Part shown: positions 41,553 through 48,872 of the stretch, one piece after another
Layout: the number at the start of each line of letters is the position of its first letter
Numbering within the stretch: position 1 is the first letter of the stretch
Assembly: GCF_003248515.1 (NCBI RefSeq)
Contig: NZ_QFOB01000012.1
Coordinates: 1-64,000, forward strand
From: Sphingomonas sp.
GTDB lineage: Bacteria; Pseudomonadota; Alphaproteobacteria; Sphingomonadales; Sphingomonadaceae
DNA length: 64,000 nucleotides
Reading direction: 5' to 3'
The notes under the pieces: generated by a model
The model's database searches: none
Told to the model about the DNA's origin: nothing
The model's input: only the letters and a program-made list of their open reading frames with translations
Translations under genes and position numbers: made by a program

Positions 41553-41822
41553 TCAGGCCTCCGCGACGAGATCGGTGGCGGTGGTCCCGGTCGCACGCAC
41601 GAATGCGGCGCGCACGGCGACATAGCTCGCGTCGGGCAGGTTGCGATACGTCACGTCGGCACTCGCGCCGATGCCGCGCAACGTCACGTCCCCGCCCGTT
41701 CCCACATAGATGCCGCGCGGCACGATCGGCAGCGCAACGCTGTCGCTGGGGGTGATGGCATAGGGCGCGGGCGCCGGAGCGCCGGCGGAATCGGTGAAAT
41801 TGGCAAAGGCATCGGTCGGCAT
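41553..41822 (-). CDS. Spike base protein, RCAP_Rcc01079 family (putative)
   Basis: An 89-residue protein. Its pattern, ITPSDS (23-28), PRGIYVGTGGDV (35-46) and a C-terminal ATGTTATDLVA (77-87), is that of the small spike-base proteins named after Rhodobacter capsulatus Rcc01079. That protein sits under the capsid head fibres of the gene transfer agent, which bind capsule polysaccharide. The start MPTDAFANF has a strong GGGGAGA Shine-Dalgarno. The gene precedes the beta-helix gene by 3 bp, as a base-fibre pair would. No capsid, portal or terminase gene is in the window. Family recall is from memory and should be tested by HMM. Confidence 0.68.
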   Translation of the reverse strand: MPTDAFANFTDSAGAPAPAPYAITPSDSVALPIVPRGIYVGTGGDVTLRGIGASADVTYRNLPDASYVAVRAAFVRATGTTATDLVAEA

Positions 41823-41931
41823 GGCGATAGTCTCCCCGAGTCGTATGTTCCTGATATGTTCTATTCGTGTCTGTAGGAAAGCCCCTTTTGGCATCGGTGG
41901 ACAAAGCACCGAGCTTCTGCGATTTTCGCGT

Positions 41932-41943
41932 GGACGTAGAGTA
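41932..41943 (+). promoter_or_regulatory. 12-bp motif copy 1 (GGACGTAGAGTA), upstream of the first polymerase
   Basis: This exact 12-mer lies in the 139-bp divergent gap between the spike-base gene and the first Wzy-like gene, 18-48 bp before the candidate polymerase starts. The same 12-mer is at 51327-51338, 23 bp before the second Wzy-like gene. It may be a promoter element or operator. I noticed no other copy. Confidence 0.45.
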
Positions 41944-41961
41944 ACCTGGGGGACGCCGGAC

Positions 41962-43380
41962 TTGGCCGAACATCGTGAGTCGAGCGGCCGGATGGAGGAC
42001 GCCTCCGCATTCGATCTGTCCGGAAAGCCTGCACGCCGCCGCAGCGGTGGAGGCGGGCGGGGCCGGTCGGACGGCTCTTCGCGCGGCGGATCCTCGGGCC
42101 GCGACTCTCGATCCGGCGATGAGGTGGCCGATCTTGTAACGGCCGATCAGCAGAAGGTCGTCTTCGGCATCTTCGTCGCCATGACGATCGGGATCACCGT
42201 TCTCCAGAAGATCGGCTATGCGCCCAGCAAGGCGTTCGTCATCCCGGCCATCCTGCCGATCGTCTATGCGGCGCTGGGCGTGGGTGTGCTGTTCGCGCGG
42301 CCCATATTCCGGCCGGAGCGCACGATCCTCTATCTCGCGCTGGTGACCTTCTCGACGCTGAGCAACGTGCTCTTCGCCAAGACCTTTTCTCCATCGAGCA
42401 TGGCGCTCTATTACGTCCTCTATCTGCCCTTCATCGTGGCCTTCGATACGACACGCGCCACCTATCGCCGCTGTCTGGATTTCTTCTGCACGGTGATGCT
42501 GGCCTTCGCCGTCATCATATGGCTCCAGCATGCCATCCAGATCACGATCGGCTGGCGCTACTGGCCCAATCTGGACAAGTTGCTGCCCCCCACGCTGATC
42601 ATTCCCGAATTCAATTATATCCAGCCGATCGAATGGGGGCTGAACCTGATGAAGCCTTCGGGGATCGCCTTCCTCGAAGTCTCGATCCTCTCGCAATTCC
42701 TGACGTTCGCGCTGATCATCGAGATGCTGTTTTTCCAGCGGGCGCGGCGGGCGATCTTCTTCGGTGCCACCCTGCTGGCGACGTTCGCGGGCACCGGCCT
42801 GCTGCTCCTGATCGTCAGCCTGCCGATCATCTTCAGCAAGATGAACACCCGCGTCTTCGCGATCCTGCTGGCCACCGCCTTCGTCGCCCTGTTCGTCGCG
42901 CTCCAGCTCCACTGGTTCGATCTGGTCGCGCATCGTTTCGGCGAGTTTCAGGAAACGGGCAGCAGCGCCAATTCGCGCTTCATCGCGCCGCTGGACCGGA
43001 TCCGCGCGGCGCTTCTGAATCCGCATGGCATCTATGGCGGTGTCGGCGCGGGCCAGATCGAAACAGGCGGCAACACCTTCTGGTGGCCGATCGTGAAGAC
43101 CACGGTGGAATATGGCCTGCTGGAGGCGGTCCTCTTCTACGCCTTCTTCCTGTTCTCGCTGCTCGATCGCGTGCCCAGCAAGCAGATCGCGTTCGTGATC
43201 GCGATCTGGTTCTCGTTCGAAGGCACGCTGCTCACACCGCTCAATCCGTTGTTCTGCGTGATGCTATCCACGATGTTCGTGGTGCGTGACGAGAAGAGGG
43301 TGCGCCGCCGCTCTTCCAGCCGGGGCGAAAGCGCAAATGCGGCCGCCACGATCCAGGCCGCCGCCGTGCCGGCAGGATGA
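41962..43380 (+). CDS. Wzy-like/O-antigen ligase family membrane protein (first of two)
   Basis: A 462-472 residue polytopic protein. The N-terminal 45 residues are cytoplasmic and low-complexity (GGGGRGRSDGSSRGGSSGRD). About ten helices follow, and a large periplasmic loop contains GGVGAGQIETGGNTFWWPIVKTTVEYGL, with the surrounding architecture of Wzy polymerases and O-antigen ligases. The start may be TTG at 41962, which has GGGGGA 8 nt upstream, or ATG at 41992, which lacks a good site. It is divergent from the spike pair. It would polymerise repeat units delivered by a flippase. Confidence 0.75.
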   Translation: MAEHRESSGRMEDASAFDLSGKPARRRSGGGGRGRSDGSSRGGSSGRDSRSGDEVADLVTADQQKVVFGIFVAMTIGITVLQKIGYAPSKAFVIPAILPIVYAALGVGVLFARPIFRPERTILYLALVTFSTLSNVLFAKTFSPSSMALYYVLYLPFIVAFDTTRATYRRCLDFFCTVMLAFAVIIWLQHAIQITIGWRYWPNLDKLLPPTLIIPEFNYIQPIEWGLNLMKPSGIAFLEVSILSQFLTFALIIEMLFFQRARRAIFFGATLLATFAGTGLLLLIVSLPIIFSKMNTRVFAILLATAFVALFVALQLHWFDLVAHRFGEFQETGSSANSRFIAPLDRIRAALLNPHGIYGGVGAGQIETGGNTFWWPIVKTTVEYGLLEAVLFYAFFLFSLLDRVPSKQIAFVIAIWFSFEGTLLTPLNPLFCVMLSTMFVVRDEKRVRRRSSSRGESANAAATIQAAAVPAG

Positions 43381-43392
43381 GGCGACGCTCAG

Positions 43393-44154
43393 GTGCTGGT
43401 GGACAGGCTTACCTACGCGATCGGGGACATTCACGGCCGTGCCGATCTGCTCGCGCGGCTGCTCGATCAGATCCGTGCCGATCGCGCGCGGGAGGCGGCG
43501 GACGGTGCGCCCACGCTCACGATCTTCCTGGGCGACTATGTGGATCGCGGCCCGCAGTCGCGCGAGGTGATCGATCTGCTGCTCGATTTCCGGCGGGATC
43601 CGGCCTTCGAATGCCGGTTCCTGCTCGGCAATCACGAAGATACGATGCTGGATTATCTGGAAGGCCGGATCAGCGGCCTCGGCTGGAGCCGGCATGGCGG
43701 CGGCGAGACGCTGAAATCCTATGGCGTGGCGCCCCCGCGCGAGGATTCCCGATCCGCCTGGATGGCGCGGCGGGAGGCATTCCGCGCGGCCGTTCCCGCT
43801 ACGCATCGCGATTTCCTGCAGGATCTGGAATTGATGATCGCGGTCGGGCAGACGCTGTTCGTCCATGCGGGCATCCGGCCGGGCGTGGCGATCGATCAGC
43901 AGAGCAAGCGCGATCTGCTGTGGATCCGGCGTGAATTTCTGGAAAGCGAACGGGCCGATCCCTGGCTCGTGGTGCATGGCCATACGCCGAAGGCCGAGGC
44001 CTATGGCGCGCCGGGGCGGCTGTGCCTGGATAGCGGCGGCTATATATCGGGCCGGCTCACGGCGGCGGCCTTTGCGGGCGATGCGGTCCGGCTCATAGAA
44101 ACGGGCGTCAGGGAACCGCGCCTCTTCCCGGTGCGGCTGGCCGGCGCCGGATAG
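43393..44154 (+). CDS. Metallophosphoesterase, PPP-type Ser/Thr phosphatase-like
   Basis: A 253-residue protein with all PPP-type metal motifs: GDIHGRADLL, GDYVDRGPQS, GNHEDTMLDYL, then VVHGHTPK and a late DSGGYISG. This is the bacterial bis(5'-nucleosyl)-tetraphosphatase/PrpE/phage-lambda-phosphatase group. The start is GTG, 12 bp after the polymerase stop, so the two are probably co-transcribed. Placed in an EPS locus it might dephosphorylate a sugar phosphate, a nucleotide or a regulatory protein. Its position does not decide which. Some loci use a low-molecular-weight tyrosine phosphatase against Wzc; this is not that family. Confidence 0.85.
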   Translation: MLVDRLTYAIGDIHGRADLLARLLDQIRADRAREAADGAPTLTIFLGDYVDRGPQSREVIDLLLDFRRDPAFECRFLLGNHEDTMLDYLEGRISGLGWSRHGGGETLKSYGVAPPREDSRSAWMARREAFRAAVPATHRDFLQDLELMIAVGQTLFVHAGIRPGVAIDQQSKRDLLWIRREFLESERADPWLVVHGHTPKAEAYGAPGRLCLDSGGYISGRLTAAAFAGDAVRLIETGVREPRLFPVRLAGAG

Positions 44155-44518
44155 CGCAGCTTCGGGGCGAAGCGCCGTCAGCGCCTCCCCCTTCATGATC
44201 GCGCCAGGGGGCGGGCTGCGGGCCGCTTGGTATTTCATCGGGTGGGGGCGTCGTGTCCCGTCGCTCCCAGCGCCGCCGGTGCTCGTCCGGACTTTTGCCC
44301 GACCTGTCGTCGTGATGGTTTCGTGCCGCTTGTTCGCGGACCGCGGACCTGTTAACCATGTATTTCCACGTAAACAGGGAAATATCCCTTTGCGGATCAC
44401 AAGATCATTCCGGCTCCGCGCGCGGGATTGTCCTGTCGCGCTTATGCGTGATGCTTGTGCAGTGCATTATTCGTAACCCTGGTAATGTTCGAAAAGCGGC
44501 TCTCATCGCGGGAAGTCC
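44155..44518 (+). promoter_or_regulatory. Upstream region of the glycosidase gene, with a dyad
   Basis: About 360 bp with no gene. The left half is GC-rich. From about 44340 it becomes AT-richer and holds an inverted repeat, TATTTCC (44361-44367)/GGAAATA (44378-44384), spaced by 10 bp, a plausible regulator site. Short imperfect palindromes overlap it (GGGAAATATCCC). No convincing -35/-10 pair was found. It probably carries the promoter of the glycosidase gene. Confidence 0.4.
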
Positions 44519-46525
44519 ATGATGGTCGAGAATTCCGTCTATATCGATAACAAGGCGTCGAGCGTTATTGCCAGTCAGTCATGGCTTGGCGGACATCTCG
44601 ATTCTATTCAGCTGGTAGGTGGAATCGCCAACTGGTGGGACTGGAGCAATTCTCCGGCGTGGATTGCGCAGCAGGTCGCCGGATTGGATGTGGACATTCA
44701 CTGGTCGATCGGCCTGATCCCGTGGGGCGCCACGCTGGAGGATGCCGCCGCCGGAAAATATGCCAGCCAGTATCTTGCCCTCGCCAGGAGCATGGTCGCC
44801 AGCGCCGGTGGCGACGACAAGATCTACGTCCGTCTCGGCTGGGAGATGAATTATCCGGGCTGGCCCTGGTCCGTGCAGGGGCATGAGGCCGCCTATGTCG
44901 GCGCCTTCCGCCAGTTCGTGGATACATTCCGTTCGGTATCTGACAAGTTCGTGTTCGAATGGACGCCCCAGGCCGGCAATCCGTGGCTCGACAAGACGAC
45001 CGATCCCACCATCGTCTATCCGGGCGACAAATATGTCGATGTGATCGGGCTCGATCTCTACAATGTCGCCTCCAGCAATCAGGCGGCCGTGTTCAACTGG
45101 TTCGTCAATGCCCCGTATGGGCTGGAATGGCAGCAGGATTTCGCGGCCGCCCACGGCAAGCAGACGGCCCTCAGCGAATGGGGTGTGAGCTCCGATACGG
45201 CCGGTCCCTTCATTGAGCGGATCGCGCAGTGGGCCAGGGACCACGGCATGCTCTACCAGAATTACTGGAATTCGAACGCGGCCTTCCCGGGATCGCTGCT
45301 CACCGGCCAGTATCCCACGGCGTCGGCCGTCTTCAGGGCGATCTTCGCGGACGGTGCGGATCCCTATGCGTGGGATGTGAATCCGATCGTCGATACTGGC
45401 ACGGCCGGCGTCGATCTTCTGATCGGGCATGGCGGCAATGATATGCTGAAGGGTGGTGCCGAGGATGATTTTATCCATGGGCGGGGCGGCAACGACCTGC
45501 TCGATGGAGGAACGGGTGCCGATCTGATGATCGGCGGTTCGGGCAACGACACCTATTATGTCGACAATGCGGGCGACGAGGTGGTCGAGTTGCAGGCGGC
45601 CGGCGAGGGCTATGACACCGTCTATGCATCGGTCAGCTATGGCCTCGCCGGAACCTTCGTGGAAGAGTTGCGGCTGACGGGCAGCGCGAACATCAATGCG
45701 ACCGGCAACAGCCAGGCCAATGCGCTCCATGGCAATGCCGGCAACAACATTCTGGACGGGCGCGGAGGGGCCGATCTGATGATCGGCGGTTCGGGCAACG
45801 ACACCTATTATGTCGATAATGCGGGCGACAGGGTTGTGGAGTTGCAGGCGGTCGGCGAGGGCTATGACACGGTCTATGCCTCAGTCAGCTATGATCTCGC
45901 CGCGACCTTCGTGGAGGAGCTTCGGCTGACGGGCAGCGCGAACATCAACGCGACGGGCAACAGCCAGGTGAATTCGCTCTATGGCAATGCCGGCAACAAT
46001 GTCCTGAACGGTCGCGGCGGGGCCGATCTGATGGCCGGCGGCAAGGGCGACGACATCTATTATGTCGACAATGCGGGCGACAAAGTCGTGGAGTTGCAGG
46101 CGGCCGGCGAGGGCAATGATACCGTCTATGCCTCTGTCAGCTACGGGCTCGCCGCGACTTTCGTCGAGACGATGTGGCTGACGGGATCCGCCAATATCGA
46201 TGCGACCGGCAACAGCCAGGCGAACACGCTGCACGGCAATGGCGGGAACAACGTCATCAACGGGATGGGGGGAGACGATCTGCTGTTCGGTGGCGGCGGA
46301 AGCGACCGCTTCGTCTTCACGCAGGCCGGGCATAGCCGGATCGCGGATTTCGGTGCCGGGGATACGCTGGATCTCTCCGCGTCGCTCAAAGCGGGCAAGC
46401 AACCGACTCTCGCGCAGACCGCCGCGGGCGCGATGCTCACGATCGATGCCAATACGTCGATCCTGATCGAGGGGCTCGCCTTGTCGCACCTCATCAAGGA
46501 TTCCGCCGGCTTCCATTTCGTATGA
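44519..46525 (+). CDS. GH26-like glycosidase with C-terminal RTX calcium repeats
   Basis: A 668-residue protein with no N-terminal signal. Residues about 30-285 resemble a clan-A glycosidase of the GH26 beta-mannanase type: the acid/base Glu109 in YVRLGWEMNYPGWPW and the nucleophile Glu220 in TALSEWGV, with TIM-barrel strands between. From about residue 295, RTX nonapeptide repeats follow (GGNDMLKGG, GRGGNDLLDGG), then three near-identical 84-residue modules and a final FGGGGSDRFVF block with a terminal type I secretion-like region. It is likely secreted by a type I system encoded elsewhere. It may trim the EPS made here. Confidence 0.82.
   Translation: MMVENSVYIDNKASSVIASQSWLGGHLDSIQLVGGIANWWDWSNSPAWIAQQVAGLDVDIHWSIGLIPWGATLEDAAAGKYASQYLALARSMVASAGGDDKIYVRLGWEMNYPGWPWSVQGHEAAYVGAFRQFVDTFRSVSDKFVFEWTPQAGNPWLDKTTDPTIVYPGDKYVDVIGLDLYNVASSNQAAVFNWFVNAPYGLEWQQDFAAAHGKQTALSEWGVSSDTAGPFIERIAQWARDHGMLYQNYWNSNAAFPGSLLTGQYPTASAVFRAIFADGADPYAWDVNPIVDTGTAGVDLLIGHGGNDMLKGGAEDDFIHGRGGNDLLDGGTGADLMIGGSGNDTYYVDNAGDEVVELQAAGEGYDTVYASVSYGLAGTFVEELRLTGSANINATGNSQANALHGNAGNNILDGRGGADLMIGGSGNDTYYVDNAGDRVVELQAVGEGYDTVYASVSYDLAATFVEELRLTGSANINATGNSQVNSLYGNAGNNVLNGRGGADLMAGGKGDDIYYVDNAGDKVVELQAAGEGNDTVYASVSYGLAATFVETMWLTGSANIDATGNSQANTLHGNGGNNVINGMGGDDLLFGGGGSDRFVFTQAGHSRIADFGAGDTLDLSASLKAGKQPTLAQTAAGAMLTIDANTSILIEGLALSHLIKDSAGFHFV
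45518..46273 (+). repeat. Three tandem 252-bp coding repeats in the RTX region
   Basis: Units start at 45518, 45770 and 46022, exactly 252 bp (84 codons) apart, each beginning with codons for ADL(M). Each encodes an RTX calcium site, a conserved YYVDNAGD strand, VVELQA and a TGSANI.ATGNSQ linker. A fourth, diverged unit begins at 46274 in register. High similarity suggests recent duplication or homogenisation. Confidence 0.85.
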
Positions 46526-46645
46526 CGATCACCGGCAACGCACCCGCCCCGCTCGCCCCGCTTTTGTGTGCACCTGCAGCATTGAGCCCTTGCAGCATTC
46601 ACGCTCTTGGGGGAGGACGGCTCCGTCACAGTAGCGGGGAAGACC

Positions 46646-47656
46646 ATGCGGATTCTGGTCACGGGTGTTGCAGGCTTCATCGGTAGCCATGTCGCGCGCC
46701 GGCTGCTGGCCCGTGGTGACACCGTTGTCGGCATTGATAGTCTCAATGATTACAATCCCGTCCAGCTGAAGCGTGATCGGCTGGATCTCGTCGCTGCGGG
46801 AGAGGGTGGGGATCGCTTCACCTTCCACCACGTCGATTTTTCGGATCATGAGGCGCTGGATGCGGCGCTCGGGACGCTCGCGATCGATCGCATCGTCCAT
46901 CTCGGGGCGCAGGCGGGCGTGCGTTATTCGATCACCAATCCGCGCGCCTATGTCGCCTCCAATCTTGCGGGCCACCTCAACATTCTGGAGCTGGCGCGCG
47001 AACGAAAGGTCGAGCATCTCGTCTATGCCTCGTCCTCGTCGGTCTACGGCACCAGCCCGGATCTGCCCTTCCGGGTCGAGCAGCGGGTGGATTTCCCGAT
47101 CTCGCTCTATGCCGCCACCAAGAAATCGGACGAGCTGATCAGCGAGACCTATTCGCATCTCTATCGCATCCCGCAGACGGGCCTGCGCTTCTTCACCGTC
47201 TATGGCCCGTGGGGGCGCACGGACATGGCCGTGTGGGGTTTCACCGACAAGATCCTCTCGGGCGTGCCGATCGAGGTCTATAATGGCGGCAATATGCGCC
47301 GCGACTTCACCTTCATCGACGATATCGTGACCGGTATCGTCGCCGCGCTCGACAATCCTCCGCCCGATGACGGTCAGCCGAAGGCCGGTGGCAGCGTTTC
47401 GCCCCACCGTCTCTACAATATCGGCAACAATCAGGCGGAGCAGTTGGAAACGCTGATCGCGCTGATCGAGGAATCGTGCGGCAGGAAGGCGATCCGGATC
47501 GAAAAGCCGATGCAGCCGGGCGATGTGCCGGCCACCTATGCGGATCTCACCGCGATCCGCGAGGATCTGGGTTTCCAGCCGACCACGCCAATCTCCGTCG
47601 GCATTCCGATCTTCGTGGACTGGTACAAGGGCTATCGCGCGTCGCGAGGCGGCTGA
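46646..47656 (+). CDS. NAD-dependent UDP-sugar epimerase, UDP-glucuronate 4-epimerase-like
   Basis: A 336-residue extended short-chain dehydrogenase. The NAD site is ILVTGVAGFIGSHVARRLL, with the acidic residue in GIDSLNDYNPVQLKRDRLD. The catalytic triad lies in ASSSSVYG and SLYAATKKSDEL (Y-x-x-x-K). The run GGNMRRDFTFIDDIVTGIV and the tail PGDVPATYADLTAIREDLGFQPTT match UDP-glucuronate 4-epimerases, which supply UDP-galacturonate. The start MRILVTG has GGGGA upstream. It precedes three GT4 genes in the EPS locus, so it probably supplies an acidic sugar. Substrate is inferred from similarity. Confidence 0.86.
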   Translation: MRILVTGVAGFIGSHVARRLLARGDTVVGIDSLNDYNPVQLKRDRLDLVAAGEGGDRFTFHHVDFSDHEALDAALGTLAIDRIVHLGAQAGVRYSITNPRAYVASNLAGHLNILELARERKVEHLVYASSSSVYGTSPDLPFRVEQRVDFPISLYAATKKSDELISETYSHLYRIPQTGLRFFTVYGPWGRTDMAVWGFTDKILSGVPIEVYNGGNMRRDFTFIDDIVTGIVAALDNPPPDDGQPKAGGSVSPHRLYNIGNNQAEQLETLIALIEESCGRKAIRIEKPMQPGDVPATYADLTAIREDLGFQPTTPISVGIPIFVDWYKGYRASRGG

Positions 47657-47657
47657 G

Positions 47658-48869
47658 ATGCGCATTCTGCATCTCAGTTCCCTCTACCCGCCCTATGTGC
47701 TGGGCGGGGCCGAGCGCGTCGTCGAGATGCTGGCCGAAGGACAGGCGCGCGAGGGGCATGAGGTGGGTGTCGCCTATCTTTCCCCGGGGCCGGATCCGGC
47801 CGGCGATCGCAATGGCGTGAAGACCTTTCCGATCGCCAACCCCAATCTTTTCTGGATCGAGGATATCCCCTCGAAGCCCGCGCCGCTGCGCGTCGCCAAC
47901 AAGGCCCTGACGATCGTGAATCCCCGGTCCACGGCGGCGTTCGGCCGGATCGTGGAGGAGTGGCGGCCCGATGTGGTCCATTCCCACTCGATGGTGATCT
48001 TCTCGCCCATGGCCTGGGCGCGGGCGAAATCGGCCGGCGCGCGGCTCGTCCACACGCTCCACGATTATGACATGGTCTGTCTGAAGGCGACCCTGTTCAA
48101 GGGTGGCCACAATTGCGGCAAGGCGCATGCTGCTTGCGATTACAGTTCGCGCTGGAAAGCGCGTTACGCGCCGTTGTTCGATGCCGTCGTCGGCGTGTCG
48201 CAGGCCGTGCTGGCGGAGCATGTGGAGCGGGGCGCGCTGAAGGGTGTGTCGCCCGATCGCCGGTCCGTGATCTGGAATGGCGTCGCGCTGGAAAAGGCGT
48301 CGTTCTCGGAGAGGCGCGAGCGCAACGGGCCGCTCACTTTCGGTTTCATGGGGCGGCTCATGCCGGAAAAGGGGCTGGATACGCTGCTGGCCGCCTGCCG
48401 CCTGCTGCCGGCGGAAGGCTGGCGGCTGCGGATCGCGGGCAAGGCGCGTGGCGATGTCGATTATCAGGCGCTCGCTGCCGGCCTGCCGGTCGAATTTTGC
48501 GGTTTCGTGGAGCCGGGGGCCTTTCTGGATTCGCTCGATGTGCTGGCCGTGCCCCCGGTCTGGCGTGAACCGTTCGGCCTCACCGTGGTGGAGGCGCTGG
48601 CAAGGGGCGTGCCCGTGCTGGGATCGGATAATGGCGCGGTGGGCGAACTCGTCGAGAAAAGCGGGCTCGGCCGCGATTGGGTCGTGCCGGCGGGCAATCC
48701 TGCCGCGCTGGCGGCCAGGATGCGCGGTCTGATCGATGGCCGGCGGGCGGCGCTGCCTTTCCCCGCAAGCTATGGTGACCTGCTGGATGCGGTTGCGCCC
48801 GGGAAGATGGTGCGCTCGTATCTGAGCCTCTACGAACATGTCCTGTCTGAACGAATGGCTGCGGAGTAA
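47658..48869 (+). CDS. GT4 glycosyltransferase (tandem paralogue 1)
   Basis: A 403-residue GT-B enzyme. The donor-side N-domain starts MRILHLSSLYPPYVLGGAERVVEML. A Cys-containing segment is FKGGHNCGKAHAACDY, and the GT4 C-domain shows FGFMGRLMPEKGLDTLLAAC and WREPFGLTVVEALARGVPVL with the nucleotide-binding Glu pair. It starts one base after the epimerase stop codon ends. The next gene is a diverged copy of the same type, with the same N-terminal motif. It adds one sugar to the EPS repeat unit; which one is not visible. Confidence 0.87.
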   Translation: MRILHLSSLYPPYVLGGAERVVEMLAEGQAREGHEVGVAYLSPGPDPAGDRNGVKTFPIANPNLFWIEDIPSKPAPLRVANKALTIVNPRSTAAFGRIVEEWRPDVVHSHSMVIFSPMAWARAKSAGARLVHTLHDYDMVCLKATLFKGGHNCGKAHAACDYSSRWKARYAPLFDAVVGVSQAVLAEHVERGALKGVSPDRRSVIWNGVALEKASFSERRERNGPLTFGFMGRLMPEKGLDTLLAACRLLPAEGWRLRIAGKARGDVDYQALAAGLPVEFCGFVEPGAFLDSLDVLAVPPVWREPFGLTVVEALARGVPVLGSDNGAVGELVEKSGLGRDWVVPAGNPAALAARMRGLIDGRRAALPFPASYGDLLDAVAPGKMVRSYLSLYEHVLSERMAAE

Positions 48870-48872
48870 ACG

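Noticed and set aside
40140..41822. A prophage remnant containing the spike genes
   Set aside because: No integrase, terminase, portal, capsid, lysis genes or att-like repeats flank the pair, and base composition looks like that of its neighbours. The pair is treated as domesticated or modular instead.
45518..46273. Regular repeats resembling a CRISPR array
   Set aside because: The period is 252 bp, the whole unit is coding and in frame, and the repeats encode RTX modules; there are no spacers or cas genes.
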